The position numbers and the translations under genes were made by a program. Source: Pannonibacter indicus (GTDB taxonomy: Bacteria > Pseudomonadota > Alphaproteobacteria > Rhizobiales > Stappiaceae). Taken from it: a stretch of 64,000 nt of DNA. The stretch is taken from positions 62,001 through 126,000 of the forward strand of contig NZ_LIPT01000009.1 of assembly GCF_001418225.1 (NCBI RefSeq), written 5' to 3'. The notes below the pieces were generated by a model, which saw only the letters and a list, made by a program, of their open reading frames with translations, made no database searches and was not told the origin of the DNA. This document shows positions 18,619 to 28,022 of the stretch, piece after piece. The stretch's first letter is position 1. Each line of letters begins with the position of its first letter.

Positions 18619-19506
18619 ATGACCGCCTTCTGGAAAGCGCGCCAGCGCATGCTTGCCCCGTGGCTTTTCCTTGCGCCCGGCGCCCTGATGTTCGTTTTCT
18701 ACGTGATTGCGCCGGTCTTCCAGTCGGTCAGCATTTCCTTCTATGACTGGGACGGCATCGGCACGGCCCGGTGGATTGGCGCTGACAACTACGCCGAGCT
18801 GCTGGATGACGAGGCTTTCTATGTCTCGCTGAAGAACAACGTCATCTGGCTTGCGCTCTACATGCTGGCCATTCCGGCAGGCCTGATGATCGCGATTTTC
18901 CTGAACCAGACGGTCTGGGGCATCCGGGTCTACAAGTCCCTGTTCTTCTTTCCCTTCGTCATCAGCCAGGTCGTTGTCGGCCTGATGTTCTCGTGGTTCT
19001 ATGCCCCAAATTTCGGCCTGTTCTACAAGTTGATCGAGGCAGTGACCGGTCAAGGGGTTGCCATTCTGGCGGAAGAGAACCTCGTGACTTACGGCATCAT
19101 CGCTGCGGGCCTTTGGCCGCAGATCGCATATGTGATGATCCTCTATCTCACCGGCCTCAACAACGTCGCGCCCGACCAGATCGAGGCAGCGCGGCTGGAC
19201 GGAGCGAAGGGCTGGAAGATGCTCTGGTACGTCATCCTGCCGCAGCTGCGCCCGGCCACCTTCATCGCCGTCATCGTCACCGTCATCGGCGCGCTGCGCT
19301 CCTTCGACCTTGTGTCGATCATGACATCCGGCGGCCCCTTCGGCTCCTCGCGGGTGCTCTCCTTCTACATGTACGAGCAGGCCCTGTCCGAATACGGCTT
19401 CCGCATGGGCTATGGCGCGGCCATTGCCGTTGTCCTCTTCGCCATCATGATGATCTTCATTTCCGGCTTCATCTGGAAGATGTGGCGCGACGAGAAGGAA
19501 CACTGA
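18619..19506 (+). CDS. Sugar ABC transporter permease, MalF type (galactoside locus)
   Basis: Encodes 295 aa with six membrane helices. The EAA loop reads QIEAARLDGAKGWKMLWYVI (about 190-209) followed by LPQLRP. SIMTSGGPFGSSRVLSFYMY (about 234-253) is the conserved CUT1 MalF-type periplasmic-side motif. It is followed after 2 bp by the second permease. Its partner ATPase is probably the divergent gene at 15233. Confidence 0.92.
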   Translation: MTAFWKARQRMLAPWLFLAPGALMFVFYVIAPVFQSVSISFYDWDGIGTARWIGADNYAELLDDEAFYVSLKNNVIWLALYMLAIPAGLMIAIFLNQTVWGIRVYKSLFFFPFVISQVVVGLMFSWFYAPNFGLFYKLIEAVTGQGVAILAEENLVTYGIIAAGLWPQIAYVMILYLTGLNNVAPDQIEAARLDGAKGWKMLWYVILPQLRPATFIAVIVTVIGALRSFDLVSIMTSGGPFGSSRVLSFYMYEQALSEYGFRMGYGAAIAVVLFAIMMIFISGFIWKMWRDEKEH

Positions 19507-19508
19507 GC

Positions 19509-20354
19509 ATGTTTCCCCGTCCCATCCAGCAACTCCCGGCCCCGGCCCGGGCGCTTTACAAGGCGGCCCTGCCGGTTGCGCTTGTCCTGTGGCTGCTCCC
19601 GCTTCTGGGCGTAGCGCTCACCTCGCTGCGCCCCTCCTCCGACCTGGCGTCCGGCAACTATTTCGGCATGCCCTCGGCCATCGCCTTCGAGAACTATGTC
19701 ACCATCTTCCAGAACTCGCCCATCGCCGCCTATATCCTCAACAGTTTCAAGGTGACGATCCCCACCGTCATCGGCGCTGTGGCTCTGTCCTGCATGACGG
19801 GCTTTGCGCTCGCCATTTACAAGTTCCGCTCCAACCTGCTGGTCTTCTTCCTGTTCGTAGCGGGCAACTTCGTGCCCTTCCAGATTCTCATGGTGCCGGT
19901 GCGCGACCTGACGCTGCAGATGGGGCTTTACGACACGATCACCGGCCTTGCCCTGTTCCACATCGCCTTCCAGACCGGTTTCTGCACCCTGTTCATGCGC
20001 AACTTCATCAAGGCCCTGCCCTATGAGCTGATCGAGGCGGCGCGGGTGGAGGGCGTGAGCGAGCTGAAGATCTTCTGGTACGTGGTCATGCCCCTGATGC
20101 GCCCCGCCATTGCCGCCCTGTCCGTGCTGATCTTCACCTTCATCTGGAACGACTATTTCTGGGCCATGGTTCTGACCACCGGCGCCGACACCCAGCCGGT
20201 CACCGCCGGGCTCAACTCGCTCAACGGCCAGTGGATCGCCGCCTGGCACCTCGTTTCCGCCGGGTCGATCATCGCCGCCCTTCCGCCTGTGCTGATGTTC
20301 TTCCTGATGCAGAAGCACTTCATCGCCGGCCTGACGCTGGGAGCCGTGAAATGA
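19509..20354 (+). CDS. Sugar ABC transporter permease, MalG type (galactoside locus)
   Basis: Encodes 281 aa with six membrane helices, EAA loop YELIEAARVEGVSELKIFWY (about 175-194) and the C-terminal MQKHFIAGLTLGAVK typical of MalG-like subunits. The ATG at 19509 lies 2 bp after the preceding stop; the frame is open further upstream, but that part is a shadow of the first permease. Its stop overlaps the alpha-galactosidase ATG by 4 bp. Confidence 0.92.
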   Translation: MFPRPIQQLPAPARALYKAALPVALVLWLLPLLGVALTSLRPSSDLASGNYFGMPSAIAFENYVTIFQNSPIAAYILNSFKVTIPTVIGAVALSCMTGFALAIYKFRSNLLVFFLFVAGNFVPFQILMVPVRDLTLQMGLYDTITGLALFHIAFQTGFCTLFMRNFIKALPYELIEAARVEGVSELKIFWYVVMPLMRPAIAALSVLIFTFIWNDYFWAMVLTTGADTQPVTAGLNSLNGQWIAAWHLVSAGSIIAALPPVLMFFLMQKHFIAGLTLGAVK

Positions 20355-22435
20355 CCGGGAACACCGCGCAGCACTGGCGCCTTGATTGCGCAGGGCAGAG
20401 CCTTGTTCTCACGTCTTCAGGCGGTGTGCCGGAGGCCATCTACTGGGGCCCGGCCCTGCCGCAGGAGGAGGACCTTGAAGCTCTCGTAGCGGCCAGCCGG
20501 TCTGATCTCACCGGCGGCATGCTCGACGCCCTGCCCCCGCTGAGCCTCTGCCCGGTACAGGGCAATGACTGGCAGGGCCAGCCGGGCCTCGTGCTGCGCT
20601 CTGCTGAGGGTGAGCTGCGGCAGCCCCGCTTCGCCTTCCGTGAATCCCGCCAGAGCGCCGGAAGGCTGGAACTGATCTCCACCGCAGCAGGCCTCACACT
20701 CACCCATGTGATCGAAGCGAAAGAGACCGGCGTTTTCGTGCTGCGCACCCGGCTGGAGTCCCTTGCGCCGGTGCGCGTGGACTGGCTCGCCGCGCCCGTG
20801 CTGCCGGTGCCGCAGAGCGCAGACCAGATCCTTGATCCGGCGGGCAAGTGGATCGGCGAATTCCGCATGCAGTCCACGCCCTGGACCACCGGCATCCGCC
20901 AGCGCGAAGCGCGCACCGGCAGGTCCGGTCAGGAACACCCGCCCTATGCGCTGTTCACGGAACCGGGTTGCCGCAACACTTCAGGCGAAGTCCGCGCCCT
21001 GCATTACGCCTGGCCCGGCGGGCACCGCTTTGTGGCCGAAGAGCTTTACGACGGGCGCAGGCAGGTGCAGTTCGGCCATGCCAGTAACAGCGAGCGCGAG
21101 GCTGGAACCTGCTTTGAGACGGCAGACCTCATCGCCGCCGTTTCCACCTCCGGCCTCAACGGCATAGCCACTCTCTTCCAGCGCGACATCCACGGCCGGG
21201 TGGTGACATGGCCCGATCCGGCCCGCCCCCGGCCCGTGCATTACAACTGCTGGGAAGCCATCTACTTTGACCACGAACTTTCCGCGCTCACCGAAATCGC
21301 CGCCAAGGCGGCCGCCATCGGGGCGGAGCGTTTCGTGCTGGATGATGGCTGGTTCGGCCGGCGCGATGATGACACCACGAGCCTTGGCGACTGGACCGTG
21401 GACCGGCGCAAATGGCCGGACGGTCTGACGCCGCTCATCGAGGCTGTTCACAAGCTGGGAATGACCTTCGGCCTATGGTTCGAGCCGGAGATGGTGAGCG
21501 AAGACAGCGACCTTTACCGCGCCCATCCGGACTGGATCCTTGGTCCGGCGGACCAGACACGCGGGCGCAATCAGCTTGTGCTGAACATGGCGCTGGAGCC
21601 GGTGCGTGATCATCTGTTCGGGGCGGTCTCCGCCCTGCTCTCCACTTACGCCATCGACTACATCAAATGGGATCACAACCGCCTGCTTCCCGTTGTAGAC
21701 GCAGCGCAGGCGCGCGGCACGCTGGCTCTTCTGGCGCGGCTGCGTGCCGCTCATCCGCAAGTCGAGATCGAAAGCTGCGCCTCAGGCGGCGGGCGGATTG
21801 ATGCCGGCATCCTCACCCACACCCAGCGGGTCTGGCTGTCGGACAGCAACGACGCACTTGAGCGCCTGCGCATCCAGCATGATGCGGCGCTGTTCCTGCC
21901 CGCCTCAGTCACCGGCAGTCATGTGGGCCCGCGCCATTGCCACACCTCGGGCCGGGTTCTGTCCATGAGCCTGCGCGCCCGCGTGGCCGCCCAGCGGCAC
22001 ATGGGCTTCGAGATGGACCTGCGCGAACTCGATCCGGAAGAGACGGCCATTCTGACCGCCGTTACCGGCTGGTGGAAAGCCAACCGGGACTGGCTGATGC
22101 ACGCAGACATCCTGCGCCTCGATGCGGCTGATCCTTCCGTCACCGCCGAAATGCAGCTGGCGCGGGATGGCAGCCGCTTCGTGCTGTCCTCCGGTCAGGC
22201 GGCGGCTTCCGCACAGGCCCTGCCCCGCCCGCTGAAGCTGACCGGGCTGGATCCGGCGGCGCGTTACCGGCTGGTGCTGCTCAACCCGGAAGATGTGCCG
22301 CCCCAGTCTCGCGGGGCCTGCGCCCTGAAGAGCGGACCGGTGACGCTCTCCGGGACCGCGCTGATGCAACAGGGAATCATGCTGCCCGTCGCATGGCCGG
22401 GCACAGTTTTCACGGTGGAAGGAACCCGTCTGTGA
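20351..22435 (+). CDS. GH36 alpha-galactosidase
   Basis: Encodes 694 aa of glycoside hydrolase family 36, which cleaves terminal alpha-1,6-galactose from melibiose- and raffinose-type sugars. An N-terminal beta-sandwich (about 1-310) precedes the TIM barrel. FVLDDGWFGRRDDD (about 330) binds substrate, DYIKWDHNR (about 435) contains the catalytic nucleophile Asp, and WLSDSNDALERLRIQ (about 495) the acid/base Asp. No signal peptide, so it is cytoplasmic and acts on imported sugars. Length is normal for the group. Its released galactose would feed the dehydrogenase, lactonase, kinase and aldolase encoded downstream. Confidence 0.94.
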   Translation: MTGNTAQHWRLDCAGQSLVLTSSGGVPEAIYWGPALPQEEDLEALVAASRSDLTGGMLDALPPLSLCPVQGNDWQGQPGLVLRSAEGELRQPRFAFRESRQSAGRLELISTAAGLTLTHVIEAKETGVFVLRTRLESLAPVRVDWLAAPVLPVPQSADQILDPAGKWIGEFRMQSTPWTTGIRQREARTGRSGQEHPPYALFTEPGCRNTSGEVRALHYAWPGGHRFVAEELYDGRRQVQFGHASNSEREAGTCFETADLIAAVSTSGLNGIATLFQRDIHGRVVTWPDPARPRPVHYNCWEAIYFDHELSALTEIAAKAAAIGAERFVLDDGWFGRRDDDTTSLGDWTVDRRKWPDGLTPLIEAVHKLGMTFGLWFEPEMVSEDSDLYRAHPDWILGPADQTRGRNQLVLNMALEPVRDHLFGAVSALLSTYAIDYIKWDHNRLLPVVDAAQARGTLALLARLRAAHPQVEIESCASGGGRIDAGILTHTQRVWLSDSNDALERLRIQHDAALFLPASVTGSHVGPRHCHTSGRVLSMSLRARVAAQRHMGFEMDLRELDPEETAILTAVTGWWKANRDWLMHADILRLDAADPSVTAEMQLARDGSRFVLSSGQAAASAQALPRPLKLTGLDPAARYRLVLLNPEDVPPQSRGACALKSGPVTLSGTALMQQGIMLPVAWPGTVFTVEGTRL

Positions 22436-22550
22436 GACTGGATGGCTTGTCCGGTCTCCCGATCCATCGGCATAAAGGCACACACTGAAATATCAGCGGC
22501 GGCCAACGCAGCAGCGAAGCCCGCCCGCAGGAACCTGAAGGGGCTACATC

Positions 22551-23321
22551 ATGAACGCACAGCCGGTCTTTCCCGATCTCAAGGGCGCATCCGTCTTTAT
22601 CACCGGCGGCGGCTCCGGCATTGGCGCCAGCCTGACGGAAGCCTTCCTGCGGCAGGGCTGCAAGGTGGCCTTCGTGCAGCGCTCCGATGCCTCGGGCTTC
22701 TGTGACGAGATGGAAGCAAAAACCGGCAGCCGCCCCTTGTTCCTGCCCTGCGACATCACGGACATTGACGCCCTGAAGGGCGCGATTGCCAAGGCAGCGG
22801 AAGCCCATGGCACGATCACGGTTCTCGTCAACAACGCCGCCAACGACCAGCGCCACAACACGCTGGACGTGACGCCGGAATACTGGGACTGGGCAATGGC
22901 CATCAACCTGAAGGCCTATTTCTTTGCAGCTCAAGCGGTTATCCCCGGCATGCAGAAGGCGGGCGGCGGCTCGATCATCAACTTCAGCTCCATCAGCTAC
23001 ATGATGGGCAACGGCGGTTTCCCGGCCTACACCTCCGCCAATTCCGCCATCAACGGTCTGACCCGCAGCCTTGCACGCGACTTCGGCCCTGACCGCATCC
23101 GCGTCAACGCACTCGCCCCCGGCTGGGTGCTGACGCAGAAGCAGAAAGATCTCTGGGTGACGCCGGAAAGCCTTGCCGCCCATGTAGAGCGCCAGTGCCT
23201 GAAGGACACGCTGGCGCCGGAAGACATCACCGGCGGTTGCCTGTTCCTGGCCTCCTCCGCCTCGAAGATGATGACCGGACAGGCGCTCGTCATTGACGGC
23301 GGCGTGGTGGTGACGGGATGA
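22551..23321 (+). CDS. SDR-family dehydrogenase, probable galactose 1-dehydrogenase, with Lys-to-Asn change in YxxxK
   Basis: Encodes 256 aa of the classical short-chain dehydrogenase family. The nucleotide-binding motif ITGGGSGIGAS (about 18-28), LVNNAAND (about 92-99), Ser147/148 and Tyr160 are present, but the catalytic YxxxK reads YTSAN, with Asn164 replacing the Lys. By position between alpha-galactosidase and KDGal kinase it should oxidise D-galactose to the lactone, the first De Ley-Doudoroff step. The unusual residue leaves activity uncertain. An AAGGGG ribosome site precedes the ATG; the end overlaps the kinase gene by 4 bp. Confidence 0.82.
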   Translation: MNAQPVFPDLKGASVFITGGGSGIGASLTEAFLRQGCKVAFVQRSDASGFCDEMEAKTGSRPLFLPCDITDIDALKGAIAKAAEAHGTITVLVNNAANDQRHNTLDVTPEYWDWAMAINLKAYFFAAQAVIPGMQKAGGGSIINFSSISYMMGNGGFPAYTSANSAINGLTRSLARDFGPDRIRVNALAPGWVLTQKQKDLWVTPESLAAHVERQCLKDTLAPEDITGGCLFLASSASKMMTGQALVIDGGVVVTG

Positions 23322-24235
23322 GCGAAGAGGTTTCCCCCGGGTGGATTGCCGCTGACTGGGGCACCACGCATCTGCGCGTCTTCGCCATGGAAGGGGCACG
23401 CGTTCTGGCGCAGGCCTCTTCGCCCAAAGGCATGGCAAGCCTTGCAAGAGACGAGTTCGAGGGCGCGCTGCTGGAACTGATCGCCAATTGGCTGCCAGAA
23501 GATCGAAAGACGCTGGTGATTGCCTGCGGCATGGTGGGCAGCCGTCAGGGCTGGGTGGAAGCGCCCTATGCAGCAGTCCCCTGCCCGCCGCTCCAGGCCA
23601 GCGCCATGGTCGAGACCCCCGTTGCTGATCCGCGCCTGTCGGTCTGGATCATTCCGGGCCTCAGCCAGAACACTCCTGCCGACGTAATGCGCGGCGAGGA
23701 AACCCAGATCGCCGGTTTCCTCGCCGGCAATCCCGGCTTTTCCGGCACGCTCTGCCTGCCCGGCACCCACAGCAAATGGGTGCGGATCGATGGCGGCACG
23801 GTCACATCCTTCAGCACCTTCATGACGGGCGAACTCTTCGCGCTCCTGTCGAAGTCCTCCGTGTTGCGCCACGGCATGGCGGATGAGGGCTGGGATGCGG
23901 AGGCCTTTGCAGGCGGCGTGACGGCCAGCCTTGCCCGGCCGGACATGCTGGCTGCCGCCTTCTTTTCGCTGCGGGCTGAAGGACTGCTGCATGGGCTTGC
24001 GGCAGCATCTGCCCGTGCGCGCCTGTCCGGCCTCATCATCGGCGCAGAGATTGCGGCGGTGCGGCAGGGCGTCTCAGGAGACGTCACGCTGATCGGCGCC
24101 CCGGCTCTTTCCGCGCACTATCTGGCGGCGCTGAAACTGGCGGGCCTTGACGCGCGCGCAACGGCGGGCGAAAGCCTGACACTGGCTGGACTTGGGCTTG
24201 CGCGCCGGGTCCTCACGGAAAACCAGAAAGGCTGA
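23318..24235 (+). CDS. dgoK: 2-dehydro-3-deoxygalactonokinase
   Basis: Encodes 305 aa of the DgoK family, which phosphorylates 2-keto-3-deoxy-galactonate with ATP. Characteristic motifs: the N-terminal IAADWGTTHLRVFAM (about 9-23), an ACGMVGSRQGWVEAPYAAVP stretch (about 69-88), GEETQIAGFL (about 126) and LCLPGTHSKWVRI (about 147). Length is usual. Overlaps the SDR gene by 4 bp and is followed by the aldolase after 3 bp, so all three are translationally linked in galactose breakdown. Confidence 0.93.
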   Translation: MSEEVSPGWIAADWGTTHLRVFAMEGARVLAQASSPKGMASLARDEFEGALLELIANWLPEDRKTLVIACGMVGSRQGWVEAPYAAVPCPPLQASAMVETPVADPRLSVWIIPGLSQNTPADVMRGEETQIAGFLAGNPGFSGTLCLPGTHSKWVRIDGGTVTSFSTFMTGELFALLSKSSVLRHGMADEGWDAEAFAGGVTASLARPDMLAAAFFSLRAEGLLHGLAAASARARLSGLIIGAEIAAVRQGVSGDVTLIGAPALSAHYLAALKLAGLDARATAGESLTLAGLGLARRVLTENQKG

Positions 24236-24238
24236 CTG

Positions 24239-24850
24239 ATGCGTCCCTTGATTGCCATTCTGCGCGGCATCACCCCTGCCGAGGCCCTGCCGGTGTGCGA
24301 GCGCCTGATCGCTGCCGGTTTTACCCGCATCGAGGTGCCGCTCAACTCGCCCGATCCCTTCACCAGCATCGCCGCCATGGTGCGCGAGTTCGGCGACAGC
24401 GCCATCATCGGCGCAGGCACCGTGCTGACGGTGGAAGACGTGATGAAGCTCTCCGACACCGGCGCCCGCATGGCCGTGTCGCCGAACTGCGATCCGTCCG
24501 TCATCCGCGCCACCAAGATTGCCCGCATGCAGTCCTTCCCCGGCGTGATGACCCCGACCGAGTGTTTCGCCGCCCTGCAGGCGGGCGCCGACGGACTGAA
24601 GCTCTTCCCGGCCGGTCTTCTGGGCTCTGAGGGCGTCAAGGCTATCCGCGCCGTGCTTCCGAAGGAAACCCGGCTCTATGCCGTGGGTGGCGCCGGGCCG
24701 GACAATTTCGCCGACTGGCTGAAGGTCGGCATTGATGGCTTCGGCATCGGCACAGCGCTCTACGTGCCGGGGTTGACGGTGGGAGACGTTGAAACCCGCG
24801 CCCGTGCCATGGTGCAGGCCTTCGACATTGCCAAGGGAGGCGCCCGATGA
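24239..24850 (+). CDS. dgoA: 2-dehydro-3-deoxy-6-phosphogalactonate aldolase
   Basis: Encodes 203 aa of the KDPG/KDPGal class I aldolase family. It splits KDPGal into pyruvate and glyceraldehyde-3-phosphate. [17 protein letters not shown] starts the barrel, [13 protein letters not shown] (about 24-36) carries the catalytic Glu, and [20 protein letters not shown] (about 118-137) the Schiff-base Lys. Placed directly after dgoK, which favours the galacto substrate over KDPG. Overlaps the lactonase gene by 4 bp. Confidence 0.93.
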   Translation: MRPLIAILRGITPAEALPVCERLIAAGFTRIEVPLNSPDPFTSIAAMVREFGDSAIIGAGTVLTVEDVMKLSDTGARMAVSPNCDPSVIRATKIARMQSFPGVMTPTECFAALQAGADGLKLFPAGLLGSEGVKAIRAVLPKETRLYAVGGAGPDNFADWLKVGIDGFGIGTALYVPGLTVGDVETRARAMVQAFDIAKGGAR

Positions 24851-25719
24851 GCGCCGCTTCTGCTTCCTCCGTCTTTGACGCCACCGTCTGCGAGCTGGGC
24901 GAAGGCCCATTGTGGCACCCGCTGCGCCGCCAGCTTTTCTGGTTCGACATCCTGAACAAGAGTCTTCTGACCCAGGAAAACGACCACAGCCGTATCTACC
25001 GCTTCGAAACCATGGTGTCGGCCGCCGGCTGGGTGGACGAGCGCAAGCTGCTGATCGCCAGCGACCGGGAGCTATTCTCCTTCGACGTCGAAACGGGCGC
25101 GGCCCGCACGGTCTGCGCGCTGGAGGCGGACAATCCGGCCACCCGTTCCAACGATGGCCGCGCCGACCCTTATGGCGGCTTCTGGATCGGCACCATGGGC
25201 AAGAACGCCGAGAAGGATGCCGGTGCCATTTACCGCTGGTACCGGGGCGAGCTGCGCAAGCTGTTTGCGCCCATCACCATTTCCAATTCCATCGCTTTTG
25301 CCCCGGATGGCGGGACGGCCTTCTTCTCCGACACGGTCACTGGCTGTGTCATGCGCGTGGCACTGGATGATGCCGGCTGGCCGAAGGGCGGGCCGGAGGT
25401 CTTCCTCGACCTTACCTCCGAAGGCCGCAATCCGGACGGGGCCATTGTGGATGAAAGCGGTCTTCTGTGGCTGGCGGAATGGGGCTCCTCCCGCGTTGCT
25501 GCCTATGCGCCGGACGGCAGCTTTGTGCGTGCCATCACATTTGATGCGCCCCACACCAGCTGCCCGGCCTTTGGCGGGGATGACCTTGGCACCCTGTTCT
25601 GCACCAGCGCCCGTCAGGGCCTCGGCGCCAGTGCAAGGGCTGCAAAGCCGCTTTCCGGCATGACCTTTGCCGCCGCCAGCGGGGCGCAAGGCCAGAAAGA
25701 GCATCGAGTAAACCTGTGA
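24847..25719 (+). CDS. SMP-30/gluconolactonase-family sugar lactonase
   Basis: Encodes 290 aa of the six-bladed SMP-30/Gnl/LRE family. [19 protein letters not shown] (about 17-35) provides the metal-binding Glu, [20 protein letters not shown] (about 99-118) and [18 protein letters not shown] (about 146) the metal-ligand Asn residues, and [19 protein letters not shown] (about 196) the last part of the site. Expected to open galactono-lactone made by the SDR. Start and stop each overlap the adjoining genes by 4 bp. Confidence 0.9.
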   Translation: MSAASASSVFDATVCELGEGPLWHPLRRQLFWFDILNKSLLTQENDHSRIYRFETMVSAAGWVDERKLLIASDRELFSFDVETGAARTVCALEADNPATRSNDGRADPYGGFWIGTMGKNAEKDAGAIYRWYRGELRKLFAPITISNSIAFAPDGGTAFFSDTVTGCVMRVALDDAGWPKGGPEVFLDLTSEGRNPDGAIVDESGLLWLAEWGSSRVAAYAPDGSFVRAITFDAPHTSCPAFGGDDLGTLFCTSARQGLGASARAAKPLSGMTFAAASGAQGQKEHRVNL

Positions 25720-27629
25720 CCGACCGTACCCGCGCCCTTGGCGTCTGCTACTATCCCGAACACTGGCCCGCTGCCCAGTGGGCCGAAGATGCGGCCCGCA
25801 TGAAGGAAATCGGCCTCACCTATGTGCGCATCGGCGAATTCGCCTGGGCGCGCATTGAAGCCGGGCCCGGCGCACTGGACTGGACCTGGCTGGATGAGGC
25901 CATCGAGGTTCTAGGCAAGGCAGGCCTCAAGGTGGTGCTGGGTACACCGACCGCAACGCCACCGCGCTGGGTGCTGGACCGCCATCCGGACATGATCGCG
26001 CTGGATGCGCAAGGCCGTCCGCGCGGCTTCGGCTCGCGCCGCCATTACTGCTTCTCCCATGAAGGCTACCGGCAGGAATGCGCCCGCATCGTCACGCTGA
26101 TGGCCGAACGCTATGGCCGCAACGAACATGTGGCCGCCTGGCAGACCGACAATGAATACGGCTGCCACGACACCATCCTCAGCTATTCCACCGCTGCCCG
26201 CGATGCTTTCCGCAACTGGCTGGCGCGCAAGTATCAGTCGCCGCAGGCGCTGAACCGGGCCTGGGGCAATGTGTTCTGGTCGATGGACTATGCCGGTTTC
26301 GAGGAAATAGACCTGCCGAACCTGACCGTGACTGAGCCGAACCCGGCCCATGTCATGGACTTCCGCCGGTTTTCCTCCGATCAGGTGGTCAGCTTCAACC
26401 GGCTGCAGACGGACATCATCCGCCGCCATTCCGATGCACCCATTGCCCATAACTACATGGGCCGCATCGTTGAATTCGATCATTTCGCCGTAGGGGCTGA
26501 TCTCGATATCGCCAGCTGGGATGCTTACCCTATCGGCTTCCTCTCCGACCGGCTGGAGGCAAGCCCCGAGCACAAGCGCCGCTATCTGCGTCAGGGTGAT
26601 CCGGACTTTCAGGCCTTTCATCACGATCTCTACCGCGCCGTCGGCAAGGGCCGCTGGTGGATCATGGAGCAGCAGCCCGGCCCGGTGAACTGGGCGCCCT
26701 ACAACCCCGATCCGCTGCCGGGCATGGCACGGCTCTGGGCCTGGGAAGCCTTTGCCCACGGGGCGGAAGCGGTATGTTATTTCCGCTGGCGGCAGGCGCC
26801 TTTCGCGCAGGAGCAGATGCATGCCGGCCTGCTGCGCCCCGACAGCGCCGCTGCCCCCGCCTATCACGAGGCGGCAAAGGTGGCCGAAGAGCTGAAGGCC
26901 CTGCCCGTCACCGCCGTGGCAAAGGCGAAAGTGGCTCTCGTCTTCGACTATGAAAGCGCCTGGGCCTGGTCCATCCAGCCGCAGGGCAAGGATTTCGATT
27001 ACTTCGCCCTGCTGTTCCATATCTACAAGGGCCTGCGCCGCCTTGGCCTTTCCGTCGATATCCTGCCGCCCACGGCCCAGGATTTCAGCGGCTACAGCCT
27101 TGTTCTGGTGCCGGGGCTTTTCACCCTGACAGAGACGCTGAAGACCGCGCTCACCGCTTCAGGTGCCGCCGTCATCGCAGGCCCACGCTTCAATTCCAAG
27201 ACCCCGGACTTCACCATTCCTGTGCCGCTGCCGCCCGCCCTGCCGGGGCTGGACTGCCTTGTGGCGCGGGTTGAAAGCCTGCCGCCCGACGCGCCGGTTC
27301 CGCTTGTGGCGGGCGGCGCCTTCACCGGCTGGCGCGAGGTGCTGGAAGGCAGTGCCGAAGTGGTGGAAGAGGCCGTGGACGGCACGCCTGCTGCCATGCG
27401 CGCGGGCAACATGACCTATCTCGGCGGCTGGCCGGACGAGGAAGCCCTCGACCGCATCCTGCGCAGCGCTGTCATCAATGCCGGGCTGGAGGTCACGGAC
27501 ATGCCGGAAGGCATCCGCCAGCGCGACACGGCCACGCACCGCTTCCTCTTCAACTACGGCCCCGAACCGGTCCACTTCGCCGGGCACCACATTCCGGCGG
27601 CCGGTGCGGTCTGGGTGCCGGTTGGGTAA
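25716..27629 (+). CDS. GH42 beta-galactosidase
   Basis: Encodes 637 aa of glycoside hydrolase family 42. Motifs: GVCYYPEHWPAAQWAED at the N-terminus, AAWQTDNEYGCHDT (about 139-152) with the acid/base Glu, and RWWIMEQQPGPVNWAPYNPD (about 311) with the nucleophile Glu. A trimerisation-like domain (about 395-590) and a small C-terminal beta domain follow. Starts with GTG overlapping the lactonase stop, and no signal peptide is present. Last gene of the galactoside operon, so both alpha- and beta-linked galactose can be released inside the cell. Confidence 0.94.
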   Translation: MTDRTRALGVCYYPEHWPAAQWAEDAARMKEIGLTYVRIGEFAWARIEAGPGALDWTWLDEAIEVLGKAGLKVVLGTPTATPPRWVLDRHPDMIALDAQGRPRGFGSRRHYCFSHEGYRQECARIVTLMAERYGRNEHVAAWQTDNEYGCHDTILSYSTAARDAFRNWLARKYQSPQALNRAWGNVFWSMDYAGFEEIDLPNLTVTEPNPAHVMDFRRFSSDQVVSFNRLQTDIIRRHSDAPIAHNYMGRIVEFDHFAVGADLDIASWDAYPIGFLSDRLEASPEHKRRYLRQGDPDFQAFHHDLYRAVGKGRWWIMEQQPGPVNWAPYNPDPLPGMARLWAWEAFAHGAEAVCYFRWRQAPFAQEQMHAGLLRPDSAAAPAYHEAAKVAEELKALPVTAVAKAKVALVFDYESAWAWSIQPQGKDFDYFALLFHIYKGLRRLGLSVDILPPTAQDFSGYSLVLVPGLFTLTETLKTALTASGAAVIAGPRFNSKTPDFTIPVPLPPALPGLDCLVARVESLPPDAPVPLVAGGAFTGWREVLEGSAEVVEEAVDGTPAAMRAGNMTYLGGWPDEEALDRILRSAVINAGLEVTDMPEGIRQRDTATHRFLFNYGPEPVHFAGHHIPAAGAVWVPVG

Positions 27630-27637
27630 GGGAAAGT

Positions 27638-27661
27638 CCCCGCCGAAAACCTTCGGCGGGG
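27638..27661 (+). terminator. Probable terminator of the galactoside operon
   Basis: Perfect 10-bp arms CCCCGCCGAA and TTCGGCGGGG around AACC, 8 bp after the beta-galactosidase stop. Only a weak T-rich stretch follows (ATTCTGTTT), so termination may be partly Rho-assisted. Confidence 0.7.
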
Positions 27662-28022
27662 CGATCATTCTGTTTGAAAATCTGTCTTCTGGTTGCGTGG
27701 CGGCCGGCGCGGGGCTGCCAATCCGAGGAGGCCACTCATCGGGCAGACACCGCGCCAGCCTTGCCCCACGGACCCAGGAGATGCGGCGGACCCAGGCGCT
27801 CCGTAGGGTATTCAGTTCAATCAGCTTAAATAAATGCCCTGCTTTCCCGCAGGTGCCCTTTAAATACAGGAATTACAGTAGCGAATCGGCATGGGAAATC
27901 AATCAGCACCGCCGCCACATCAGTCAAATCATAAAAAGTTAGTAAACTTCTAACCTTAATTCACGCACCAGCCCTTGCGGAAGCCCGTGAGGCTCCGCAG
28001 AAGGTGCAGAAAGGCGTGAGGA
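27662..28022. other. 361-bp gap between the galactoside operon and divK
   Basis: I see no gene here. The right half is more AT-rich than the surroundings and includes GTTAG/CTAAC arms near 27939-27955. In many relatives pleD would lie immediately downstream of divK; here no trace of a GGDEF or receiver domain is readable in the gap. Confidence 0.6.

Noticed and set aside
22551-23321. Whether the YTSAN change marks a pseudogene
   Set aside because: The frame is full length with all other SDR motifs and is translationally coupled to dgoK, so it is kept as a CDS with a variant residue.
27756-27900. Possible tRNA or small RNA after the galactoside operon
   Set aside because: No cloverleaf with conserved TTC and CCA-type ends could be drawn.
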